DNA from: an uncultured Anaerocolumna sp.
Lineage (GTDB): Bacteria; Bacillota; Clostridia; Lachnospirales; Lachnospiraceae
Assembly: GCA_937901695.1 (NCBI GenBank)
Contig: CALDJN010000184.1
Span: 1 to 6,467, forward strand
DNA length: 6,467 bases
Reading direction: 5' to 3'
The position numbers were made by a program, and so were the translations under genes. Numbering within the stretch: position 1 is the first letter of the stretch; each line of letters opens with the position of its first letter. Below the pieces are notes generated by a model. It did no database searches, had not been told where the DNA came from, and saw nothing but the letters and a program-made list of their open reading frames with translations. Positions 1-4,897 of this stretch are shown in pieces.

Positions 1-454
1 CAGAAAACGGAACGGAGAAAGAAGCCGAATGCAAGGATTGGGTTGTATTTAAAGCGGTATATAAAACCTTTTCCTTTAAGAATCCCTCTATGATAAGCTT
101 CTTACCTGTTAGATTTGTACATTCTGCATTTGGTATACTCTGACCCGGCACAACAGTACCATTAGGCAATGTAAAACCGGTTACCTGAGGTGTTCTTATC
201 ACCTTTTGGGAGATTATCTCAACACAGGAGTTAACTCCAACGATTTCCTCAATATCCGGTTTTTCAACTGGTACATCTACGATTTCAGAAATGAAGAATT
301 GAACCCATTCATTACCGATTACATTAGAACATCCCAATGTTCTCTCGATATTATTTTGAAGACAACCCCCGGATGAATTTATACCAGTGCATTGATTCTT
401 TAATCTGGAGTTAAATCGAAATGTTGTTTTATTGGTATAATCACATTGGAACAT
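1..454 (-). CDS. SPOCS-domain (DUF3794) protein, 3' end beyond window
   Basis: The leftward reading frame is open from the start codon to the window edge, giving 151 residues with the C-terminus missing. Residues about 55-151 carry the SPOCS signature: VPVEKPDIEEI near 61-71, KVIRTP near 84-89, NLTGKKLIIEG near 114-124, then KVLYTA and TQSLHSASFSVPFS at the edge. The family includes SipL, the SpoIVA partner in spore-coat assembly of Clostridioides difficile, but most single-SPOCS members have no assigned role. The N-terminal 50 residues are not SPOCS and hold four cysteines (residues 4, 22, 31, 42). Two in-frame ATGs are possible. The one at 463 touches the AAGGAGG (464-470), while the one at 452-454 lies 9 nt from it, so 454 is preferred. 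It follows the 473-1060 gene by 18 nt and is probably co-transcribed with it. No signal peptide is seen. The SPOCS assignment is firm; a spore role is inferred from the family. Confidence 0.88.
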   Translation of the reverse strand, partial: MFQCDYTNKTTFRFNSRLKNQCTGINSSGGCLQNNIERTLGCSNVIGNEWVQFFISEIVDVPVEKPDIEEIVGVNSCVEIISQKVIRTPQVTGFTLPNGTVVPGQSIPNAECTNLTGKKLIIEGFLKEKVLYTALNTTQSLHSASFSVPFS

Positions 455-463
455 AGATTTCAT

Positions 464-470
464 CCTCCTT
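464..470 (-). promoter_or_regulatory. Ribosome binding site deciding the start at 454
   Basis: On the minus strand this is a full AAGGAGG lying directly after the TAA stop of the upstream gene. An ATG abuts it at 461-463 with no spacer, and the next in-frame ATG at 452-454 has a 9-nt spacer. The second is the sterically sensible start and shortens the protein by three residues (MKS). Confidence 0.75.
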
Positions 471-472
471 AT

Positions 473-1060
473 TTATACATTTGTCGGTACAGCATATAGT
501 AACATTACTACTTGTTTAAAGATGGTTCTGACATCTTCTAAACAAGCAAATACGTTTTCTACACATGCTCCAACCGTAAAGTTAACATTCAAAGTATCTA
601 CAGTAACAGGATTTCCGTTAGCATCCGTAATGGTGATTTCTCTTGGAATAACAATATAGGATGAAAATGGTATATAGAAATCTACGGAGTGTACGGATTG
701 TGTAGGTTCATCAGCGGTATATAGTATCTTTTGGCATATTTCACCTTCGATTACCAGCTTTCTGCCAGTTAGAAGCTTACCCTCTAAACTTGGTACAGCC
801 ACAGGTGGTGTAGTGTTGGTAAATGATCTGGGGGTTTTGATTACAGTCTGCTTTAGAATTTCTACTGCTATATTGATGGAATTAATCTGTTCCACATCAG
901 GTTTTTTCTCAGGTATACTGAGATTTTCTATGATAGTTTGCTGCTGCCAAAAGGGAGTGCTGCTTATAATCTCAGTAACATTACCTGGTGTACAAAGTCC
1001 TGTTATATCAATTAGCCCAACATCACAATTACATACATTTGAAGTTGAAATTGATTTCAT
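473..1060 (-). CDS. SPOCS-domain (DUF3794) protein, 195 aa
   Basis: Single-SPOCS protein. The domain covers roughly residues 46-140: LSIPEKKPDVEQI near 47-59, QTVIKTP near 71-77, LLTGRKLVIEG near 96-106, KILYTADEPTQSVHS near 111-125, and PFSSYIVIP near 131-139. The segment after it (about 140-195) ends in ENVFACLEDVRTIFKQVVMLLY, the usual tail after a SPOCS core. A short N-terminal extension contains an N-V-C-N-C motif and a third cysteine by residue 23, resembling the cysteine-bearing extension of the next gene downstream. There is no signal peptide or transmembrane segment, which fits a protein assembled from the mother-cell cytoplasm. The start at 1060 has AAGGAG at 1070-1075 with a 9-nt spacer. 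It sits 117 nt after the Cys-rich gene and 18 nt before the next SPOCS gene, suggesting one leftward operon. Its exact function is unknown; a coat or coat-associated role is inferred from the family. Confidence 0.92.
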   Translation of the reverse strand: MKSISTSNVCNCDVGLIDITGLCTPGNVTEIISSTPFWQQQTIIENLSIPEKKPDVEQINSINIAVEILKQTVIKTPRSFTNTTPPVAVPSLEGKLLTGRKLVIEGEICQKILYTADEPTQSVHSVDFYIPFSSYIVIPREITITDANGNPVTVDTLNVNFTVGACVENVFACLEDVRTIFKQVVMLLYAVPTNV

Positions 1061-1090
1061 GTTATCTATCTCCTTTTCTCATATTTGTTG

Positions 1091-1104
1091 CTGGTATTTA
1101 CCAG
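1091..1104. repeat. 14-bp perfect inverted repeat in the operon gap
   Basis: CTGGTATTTACCAG is a perfect palindrome (6-bp arms, 2-bp centre) in the 117-nt space between the Cys-rich gene and the 195-aa SPOCS gene, about 30 nt upstream of the latter's start. There is no T-tract in either direction, so it does not look like a terminator. It could be a processing hairpin or an operator. It is visible in the sequence, but its function is unknown. Confidence 0.4.
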
Positions 1105-1177
1105 AAGTGAGCCAGTCGCAAAAGGTATAATAACCAGACTTGCTGGATTTGCTGCGAACAAATAGTCACATTAAAGT

Positions 1178-1639
1178 TTAATTTTCGAAGGAATCTTCTA
1201 AATCTTTGCAAGGATTGCAATGACTACCTGTAGTAATAATTCTTTCATTACCTTTTGTTGCTTTACCAACAATTACTCTGAACTTGGTATTTTCTTCTTC
1301 CGTACAAAGATCAAACTGGTAGAAACCAAGACAATCGGTCATGGTGTGTGCAATTCCGATGAATTCAATCCTGCCATATTTCCAAATGGGCTTCAAAAGC
1401 TTTACTAATGCATCTTTTACAGGTTTTCCTTCACAGTCTTTAACCTGTCCCCATAATCTTACACAGCGTTCTTTCGCTACAATAATATCAGCCCTAATTT
1501 CACAATCTTTTGGTTTGACTTCGACTTCAATGGCATTTCCTTTAATATTGTCGCATATTTCTCTTTGGTAATCCTGACCACAATCATAATTACCCTTGCC
1601 TTCCAGTTGGGTATAGCCTGCGGATGCGTTACTTGCCAT
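1178..1639 (-). CDS. Cys-rich protein with carboxypeptidase-regulatory/CnaB-like domain
   Basis: The protein has 153 residues. Residues about 57-127 read as a small beta-sandwich of the carboxypeptidase-regulatory-like / CnaB type: ERCVRLWGQVKDCEGKPVKDALVKL, then a second strand pair IEFIGIAHTMTDCLGFYQFDLC, which has the T-D-x-x-G-x-Y/F-x-F turn typical of this fold, ending in FRVIVGK. Such domains are structural or binding modules, not enzymes. Nine cysteines (20, 29, 46, 59, 69, 103, 112, 141, 144) are spread along the chain, including a C-N-P-C pair near the C-terminus. That is high for a cytosolic protein and compatible with disulfide cross-linking in a spore coat. No signal peptide or sortase motif is present. 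The start ATG at 1637-1639 has GAGG at 1645-1648, a short 5-nt spacer. It is the first gene of the leftward set, preceded by a hairpin-rich leader. The domain call is moderately sure; the spore role is inferred from context. Confidence 0.85.
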   Translation of the reverse strand: MASNASAGYTQLEGKGNYDCGQDYQREICDNIKGNAIEVEVKPKDCEIRADIIVAKERCVRLWGQVKDCEGKPVKDALVKLLKPIWKYGRIEFIGIAHTMTDCLGFYQFDLCTEEENTKFRVIVGKATKGNERIITTGSHCNPCKDLEDSFEN

Positions 1640-1654
1640 AATAACCTCGATTCT

Positions 1655-1739
1655 GGCGCTTTAGCGCCTTTTTAATAACGATAGCGATTTGTGCATCAGC
1701 ACAAATTGCCGGGGCTGTTGCGAATTTTGTAATAGCCCC
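1655..1739. repeat. Three adjacent hairpins in the leader of the leftward operon
   Basis: Three inverted repeats lie almost back to back. The first is GGCGCTTTAGCGCC (1655-1668), followed on the plus strand by five T. The second has arms GCGATTTGTGC (1684-1694) and GCACAAATTGC (1699-1709) around ATCA. The third has arms GGGGCTGTTGC (1711-1721) and GTAATAGCCCC (1729-1739) around a 7-nt loop. On the plus strand the second stem is 11 bp with one G-U pair and the third 11 bp with two G-U pairs; on the minus strand those positions become A-C mismatches, leaving 8-bp and interrupted stems. The block lies between the Cys-rich gene's start and its candidate promoter. It could be a dispersed palindromic element, a terminator for rightward readthrough, or a leader structure. 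Confidence 0.6.
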
Positions 1740-1786
1740 TAATACACCTTCCTTATTTTTTATTAAGATAATGATTCGTACATTGA

Positions 1787-1819
1787 TAATATATGAAATA
1801 GGAAGAAAATTGTTACAAA
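1787..1819 (-). promoter_or_regulatory. Candidate sigma-K-like promoter for the leftward operon
   Basis: On the minus strand, CATATATTA (1787-1795) matches the sigma-K -10 pattern CATAnnnTA. An AACA lies upstream with 16 nt between its AC and the CATA, matching the sparse sigma-K -35 (mAC). Transcription would begin near 1780 and give a leader of about 140 nt containing the hairpin block. The motif is short and the region A+T rich, so chance occurrence is possible. The late mother-cell sigma factor would fit the coat-like genes downstream. Confidence 0.4.
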
Positions 1820-1899
1820 ATATCGAATTTTGAAACAATAGGTAAAGTTTTCGTATCGCCATACCGGATGCCTATTTCCAATGAAAGACTTTCCTAAGA

Positions 1900-1927
1900 A
1901 TAATCCTGCTGTAATGGTGCATATAAT
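1900..1927 (+). promoter_or_regulatory. Candidate sigma-E-like promoter for the SPOCS-propeller gene
   Basis: CATATAAT (1920-1927) differs by one base from the sigma-E -10 consensus CATACAAT, and an ATA (1900-1902) lies 17 nt upstream as the minimal sigma-E -35. This would give a start near 1934 and a leader of about 75 nt before the ATG at 2010. A sigma-A reading of the same TATAAT-like core is possible, but no good TTGACA-like -35 is seen at the right distance. Confidence 0.4.
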
Positions 1928-1997
1928 TAAAATAGCAGAATTGGGACATGGGAATGGCAGTTGATAAATCGGCTGCTAAAACATGAACAGTGCTATA

Positions 1998-2002
1998 GGA
2001 GG
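1998..2002 (+). promoter_or_regulatory. Ribosome binding site deciding the start at 2010
   Basis: GGAGG, preceded by ATA, lies 7 nt before the ATG at 2010. The longer frame begins at an ATG at 1983 that has no Shine-Dalgarno sequence and would translate through this site. The 2010 start is therefore preferred, and the protein then begins MKYLNDYF, an N-terminus similar to that of the 175-aa paralogue. Confidence 0.8.
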
Positions 2003-2009
2003 ATGTGTG

Positions 2010-3974
2010 ATGAAATATTTGAATGATTACTTTATCCAGGTGATAGGAATAGATGACACGACTCTATTAGAGGCTGGAGATTTTAAACAACTGCAAATCC
2101 AGAAAAATATCAGCATTCCCGCGCATCTTCCGGAAGTGGGACAGATACTAAGTGTAACGGTAAGGGCAGAAATAAAGGAAACTCAGATAATTACTACTCC
2201 CATATCAAAATCAAATGAAGGGCAGGCTTTATCGGGAAAGAAAATTCTTGTACGGGGAATATTGTTTTATAAACTGGAATATGTAATGGGTAAGGAAGAC
2301 CAGCCTTTATATTCTATAGAATTTAAAGAGCTTTTTTCAGATGATATTGTAATTGACCATAATACGGACTGTATTACCCCTGTCATTGTTACCCCCTACA
2401 TTGAAGATGCAGATATAAGGCAGATTAGTAAAAGAAATATCTTCATAAGCGTTATACTTTTAATCAATGGGGTTTCACCGTCACAATACTTATATGAAAA
2501 GCCTTCTAATGATAATTGCAAAAGCTTATTACAGCGATTTGAACTGTCCAAGTACCGTAAAGCCAATATAAATGAAAGATATTTCACTCAAATTGTTACC
2601 AGGCAGAGGATAAATATACCTGTGGAAAAACCAGACATACAACAGGTTAATACTACAATTATTAATCCTGAAATTATTTCTATGAAGGTCATTAACACTT
2701 TGAGAGGCAGGTCAAAGGAAGGGCAGAATCTTACCGGTAAGAAGATTGTTGCTGCATTAAAGATAAACCGGAAGATACTGTATACTGGGGATATTGCTAG
2801 TCAATCTATACATGGAATGGAAGAGCAGCAATATATAAATATATCTGTTGCAGTACCGGAACAAATAGAAGGAACTCCCATTGAAACCCTGCTTAGAAAT
2901 AAATGCCTACAGCCAAAGATAACGGTGGAAGATGTATTTACCATAAAAATTAATGAGCGCATGATGGATACAAGCATTATTGCATGCCTTGAGTTTATCT
3001 ATATCCCCTGTTATGAGATATGCTACATAGAGCAGGATAGCAAAACAGAGAGAGGCTTGTTTATGGCACATGAGAATGGATTGTATAGAAGGCAAATAAA
3101 CCGGGGTGAAAATGTTATGCCTATTAAGCCAAAATGGTCACCTAATGGACAGGAAATAGCCTGCCTGTCTAAGCAATCCGGAAAATACCTATTATGCATA
3201 ATCAATATAAAAACTCTGTTAAAAAGGACATTTCTCAAAGATAATGTGTTTGAAGCAATTAGCAGTTTCTGCTGGTTAAGGGATGGAAGGAAAATCATAT
3301 TTTCGGGAATTAAGAACAAGAATAAAGAAATCTATTCCTTTGATTTAGAAAGTTTAAAGTGCGAACAAATTACCCAGGGAAACGGTTTAATTAAAAGTTT
3401 TCAGCCAGAAGGCTCACCCGATGGAAAGAGGATAGCTTACTTTACGTCAGCGAACAATATGATAAACATTTGGAGCTCAGACATTACAGGGGGTAATAGC
3501 AAACAGCTGACATACTGTGGTTATGTTAAGAATTTTGACTGGTTATATAAAGATAAGCTTATTTACATATCAGGGAAAGGGATTGCCCAGGATGAAATAT
3601 ATGTCATTGATATTAATACTTTAGATAGGGTAAGCATACTGGAAGATTCGGAAGTTTACATAAAAAAGTTCGTTAAGGTTTCTCCCTGTGGACAATATGC
3701 GGCTTTGATTGGGAAGAAGAGCAATAATGATATGGATGATGTTTACCTATACGAATTTAAAAATAAGTGCATTATCAATATTACGCAAAATATTTCTGTA
3801 ACAAAGGTCAGTGACTTGGTCTGGAGTGCAGATTCCGATAAGGTTTACTATGTCTCTGATGAATTGGGATATTGTAACATTTATTCAATATCATTAAAGA
3901 ATTTCTGTAAGAAACAGATTACGAATACTACTGCTACTGATATTAAGATAAATTACAGACCAAGAGTAAGGTGA
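2010..3974 (+). CDS. Two SPOCS domains fused to a TolB/PD40-type beta-propeller
   Basis: The protein has 654 residues from the 2010 start. The first SPOCS domain is at about 30-115: ISIPAHLPEVGQI, ITTPISKSNEGQALSGKKILVRG, then QPLYSIEF. The second is at about 195-290: INIPVEKPDIQQV, SKEGQNLTGKKI, RKILYTGDIASQSIHG. A linker follows with EDVFTIKINE and an ACLEF segment near 326. Residues about 350-654 form propeller blades recognisable by repeated S-P/A-x-G/S-x-x-I-A/Y turns: SPNGQEIACLS (377), LRDGRKIIFSG (423), SPDGKRIAYFTS (469), SPCGQYAALIG (558) and SADSDKVYYVSD (606). That is the PD40/TolB family, usually a binding platform. SipL instead carries a C-terminal LysM, which is absent here. 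No peptidase domain follows the propeller, and there is no signal peptide. A scaffold role in spore-coat assembly is inference; the domain calls are firm. Confidence 0.93.
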   Translation: MKYLNDYFIQVIGIDDTTLLEAGDFKQLQIQKNISIPAHLPEVGQILSVTVRAEIKETQIITTPISKSNEGQALSGKKILVRGILFYKLEYVMGKEDQPLYSIEFKELFSDDIVIDHNTDCITPVIVTPYIEDADIRQISKRNIFISVILLINGVSPSQYLYEKPSNDNCKSLLQRFELSKYRKANINERYFTQIVTRQRINIPVEKPDIQQVNTTIINPEIISMKVINTLRGRSKEGQNLTGKKIVAALKINRKILYTGDIASQSIHGMEEQQYINISVAVPEQIEGTPIETLLRNKCLQPKITVEDVFTIKINERMMDTSIIACLEFIYIPCYEICYIEQDSKTERGLFMAHENGLYRRQINRGENVMPIKPKWSPNGQEIACLSKQSGKYLLCIINIKTLLKRTFLKDNVFEAISSFCWLRDGRKIIFSGIKNKNKEIYSFDLESLKCEQITQGNGLIKSFQPEGSPDGKRIAYFTSANNMINIWSSDITGGNSKQLTYCGYVKNFDWLYKDKLIYISGKGIAQDEIYVIDINTLDRVSILEDSEVYIKKFVKVSPCGQYAALIGKKSNNDMDDVYLYEFKNKCIINITQNISVTKVSDLVWSADSDKVYYVSDELGYCNIYSISLKNFCKKQITNTTATDIKINYRPRVR

Positions 3975-3984
3975 TTTATGAATA

Positions 3985-4013
3985 AATAATCTGCCTAATT
4001 TAGGAGTATTATT
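3985..4013 (+). terminator. Weak A+T-rich hairpin after the SPOCS-propeller gene
   Basis: Arms AATAAT (3985-3990) and ATTATT (4008-4013) flank a 3x3 internal loop and an inner CCTA/TAGG stem around ATT, beginning about 10 nt after the stop codon. Only a short TT follows and the outer stem is all A-U, so it is at best a weak terminator or a 3'-end stabilising structure. Confidence 0.22.
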
Positions 4014-4027
4014 TTAACCTCATCAGG

Positions 4028-4047
4028 GAAGTACCTTACTTCTGTAA
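4028..4047 (+). promoter_or_regulatory. Two mutually exclusive small hairpins
   Basis: GAAGTA (4028-4033) pairs with TACTTC (4037-4042) around CCT. Alternatively CTTAC (4035-4039 region) pairs with GTAAG (4044-4048 region) around TTCT. The two stems share bases, so only one can form. This resembles a small switch, but no U-tract or start codon lies close by. Chance is quite possible at this size. Confidence 0.2.
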
Positions 4048-4057
4048 GTTGGGATAA

Positions 4058-4083
4058 CTCCTACTTTATAGACAGGGGCAACC
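4058..4083 (+). repeat. Direct repeat, copy 1 (26 bp)
   Basis: The unit begins CTCCTACTTTATAGA and ends with a CAACC; the second copy starts 54 bp downstream and is identical at 23 of 26 positions. The three differences (C/T, G/A, C/T) are all transitions, and pairing between the CTCC side and the GGGG side is kept through a G-U pair. No third copy is seen. Confidence 0.7.
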
Positions 4084-4086
4084 ATG

Positions 4087-4112
4087 GAACAAAATCATTT
4101 CAGTTTTTGTTC
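4087..4112 (+). repeat. Hairpin between the two direct repeats
   Basis: GAACAAAA (4087-4094) pairs perfectly with TTTTGTTC (4105-4112) around a 10-nt loop. The 3' arm reaches the first base of the second direct repeat, so hairpin and repeat form one compact array. Confidence 0.5.
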
Positions 4113-4137
4113 TCCTACTTTATAGATAGGAGTAACC
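4112..4137 (+). repeat. Direct repeat, copy 2 (26 bp)
   Basis: Second copy of the unit at 4058-4083. Here CTCCTA and TAGGAG are perfectly complementary, making a 6-bp stem with a 9-nt loop. The copy leads straight into the hairpin series at 4140-4313. Confidence 0.7.
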
Positions 4138-4139
4138 TC

Positions 4140-4313
4140 CACCACCGTATACGGGTGTAGGACTTGCCTGTTTCAGCAGGAGTTCTATGTTCCTGCTGAA
4201 ATGCCATGTAGTGGCAATGAGGTTATGAAAAGTAGCGTAAGTGTATAAAACTGCTTGTGGGCAAAACCTGCCTGCCAGCAAGTGAAATATTCGATTTGAT
4301 GAAATTATTTCAT
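4140..4313 (+). ncRNA. Candidate structured RNA or element remnant: run of hairpins
   Basis: This stretch lies in a 382-nt gap with no credible gene. Successive potential stems are: CAC/GTG with CCG/CGG around TATA (4140-4157); an 11-bp perfect stem, TTTCAGCAGGA (4171-4181) with TCCTGCTGAAA (4191-4201); immediately after it TGCCA/TGGCA (4202-4216); CTTGTGGGCA (4254-4263) with TGCCAGCAAG (4273-4282), with one mismatch; and ATGAAAT/ATTTCAT (4299-4313). It ends about 30 nt before the RBS of the next gene, so it could be a 5' leader, an independent RNA, or the end of an IS200/IS605-like element. I do not recognise a known RNA family, and no transposase is present. The stems can be seen directly; the RNA interpretation is inference. 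Confidence 0.35.
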
Positions 4314-4343
4314 ACATGTAGCAGCGTAGTAATACGGGCAAAA

Positions 4344-4351
4344 GGGGGAGG
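4344..4351 (+). promoter_or_regulatory. Strong ribosome binding site for a GTG start
   Basis: GGGGGAGG lies 5 nt before the GTG at 4357, separated by a run of T. It supports GTG initiation, as no in-frame ATG occurs near the N-terminus and the paralogous FIDIIGI segment begins right after this start. Confidence 0.75.
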
Positions 4352-4356
4352 TTTTT

Positions 4357-4884
4357 GTGGGAATTGTAAGAAATTTTATTGATATTATCGGTATAACACC
4401 TGAATATGAACTTCCCTATATAAATCGAGGGGAGATAATAAAATATTCCGATCAAGAAAACATATTTATACCGGAACCAGATGTAGCGATAGAATCGATT
4501 TATCAGATTGTTATAAATTGGAGAATAAAATCCAATAGAATGTTGAATACGCCTATGGGCAAATTAACTATTCTTGATGGGGTAAAGGAGCTGAAGATAG
4601 TTTATACGGATAAGGAAGGGGGAGGAGAAGCCCGGATATTAAATATTGAAAGACCATTTAATACATTTATTGATTTACCGCAAAATGCAAGTATTGAGAA
4701 TATTGGAATTTTTATAGCAGATGCTTACTTTCATCTGTTGGATAAAAAAAATATTTACAGTTATTATTTAAATGTAATTGATGTTCAATATAGGAATGAA
4801 CTTCCGGCAAAGCAGCAAATTCAATCTGGAAAGGCAGATATGACAGCTGATGGCGACATAAGTCTGGACTCTGAATATTTATGA
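4357..4884 (+). CDS. Divergent single-SPOCS (DUF3794) protein, 175 aa
   Basis: The N-terminus (NFIDIIGITP) resembles that of the SPOCS-propeller protein (DYFIQVIGID), suggesting paralogy. A SPOCS core is recognisable at about residues 35-108: IFIPEPDVAIESIYQIVINWRI, MLNTP near 62-66, ELKIVYTDKEGGGEARILNIERPF, and FIDLP near 104-108. It is degenerate: the usual LTGKKL strand and the QS(V/I)HS motif are replaced (DGVKELKI and EARILNIER), and the chain has no cysteine at all, unlike the other SPOCS proteins here. The tail (about 150-175) is acidic, polar and probably disordered. No signal peptide or membrane segment is seen. Translation starts at GTG with a strong RBS. The glycosyltransferase begins 13 nt after the stop, so the two are likely co-transcribed and may be linked in function. 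The role is unknown. Confidence 0.85.
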   Translation: MGIVRNFIDIIGITPEYELPYINRGEIIKYSDQENIFIPEPDVAIESIYQIVINWRIKSNRMLNTPMGKLTILDGVKELKIVYTDKEGGGEARILNIERPFNTFIDLPQNASIENIGIFIADAYFHLLDKKNIYSYYLNVIDVQYRNELPAKQQIQSGKADMTADGDISLDSEYL

Positions 4885-4897
4885 AAGGGATGAAGGG

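Noticed and set aside
813..1130. 105-aa plus-strand open frame opposite the 195-aa SPOCS gene
   Set aside because: It is antisense to a clear SPOCS coding region that has its own RBS, and shows no domain of its own.
1629..1862. 77-aa minus-strand open frame overlapping the start of the Cys-rich gene
   Set aside because: Much of it is the translation of the three palindromes at 1655-1739. It overlaps the next gene by about 10 nt, has no clear RBS, and shows no recognisable domain.
3023..3319. 98-aa minus-strand open frame inside the SPOCS-propeller gene
   Set aside because: It lies opposite well-conserved propeller blade coding sequence, has no RBS evidence, and is a frame shadow.
4058..4137. 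Two-repeat CRISPR array
   Set aside because: There are only two imperfect repeats, the 28-bp spacer is itself a hairpin, and no cas gene or further units are present.
4254..4282. Cyclic-di-GMP-I (GEMM) riboswitch, prompted by the GGGCAAAACC stretch
   Set aside because: The conserved GAAA tetraloop stem and the GGGACGCAAAGCC part of that aptamer are absent.
4285..4320. CATACATG as a sigma-E -10 for the 4357 gene
   Set aside because: No ATA-type -35 lies at 16-18 nt; the nearest is about 21 nt away. The CAT is also part of the 4299-4313 palindrome.
4120..4455. 111-aa minus-strand open frame across the 4140-4313 gap
   Set aside because: It runs through perfect hairpins and into the SPOCS gene on the opposite strand. 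Its composition is not protein-like and it has no family features.
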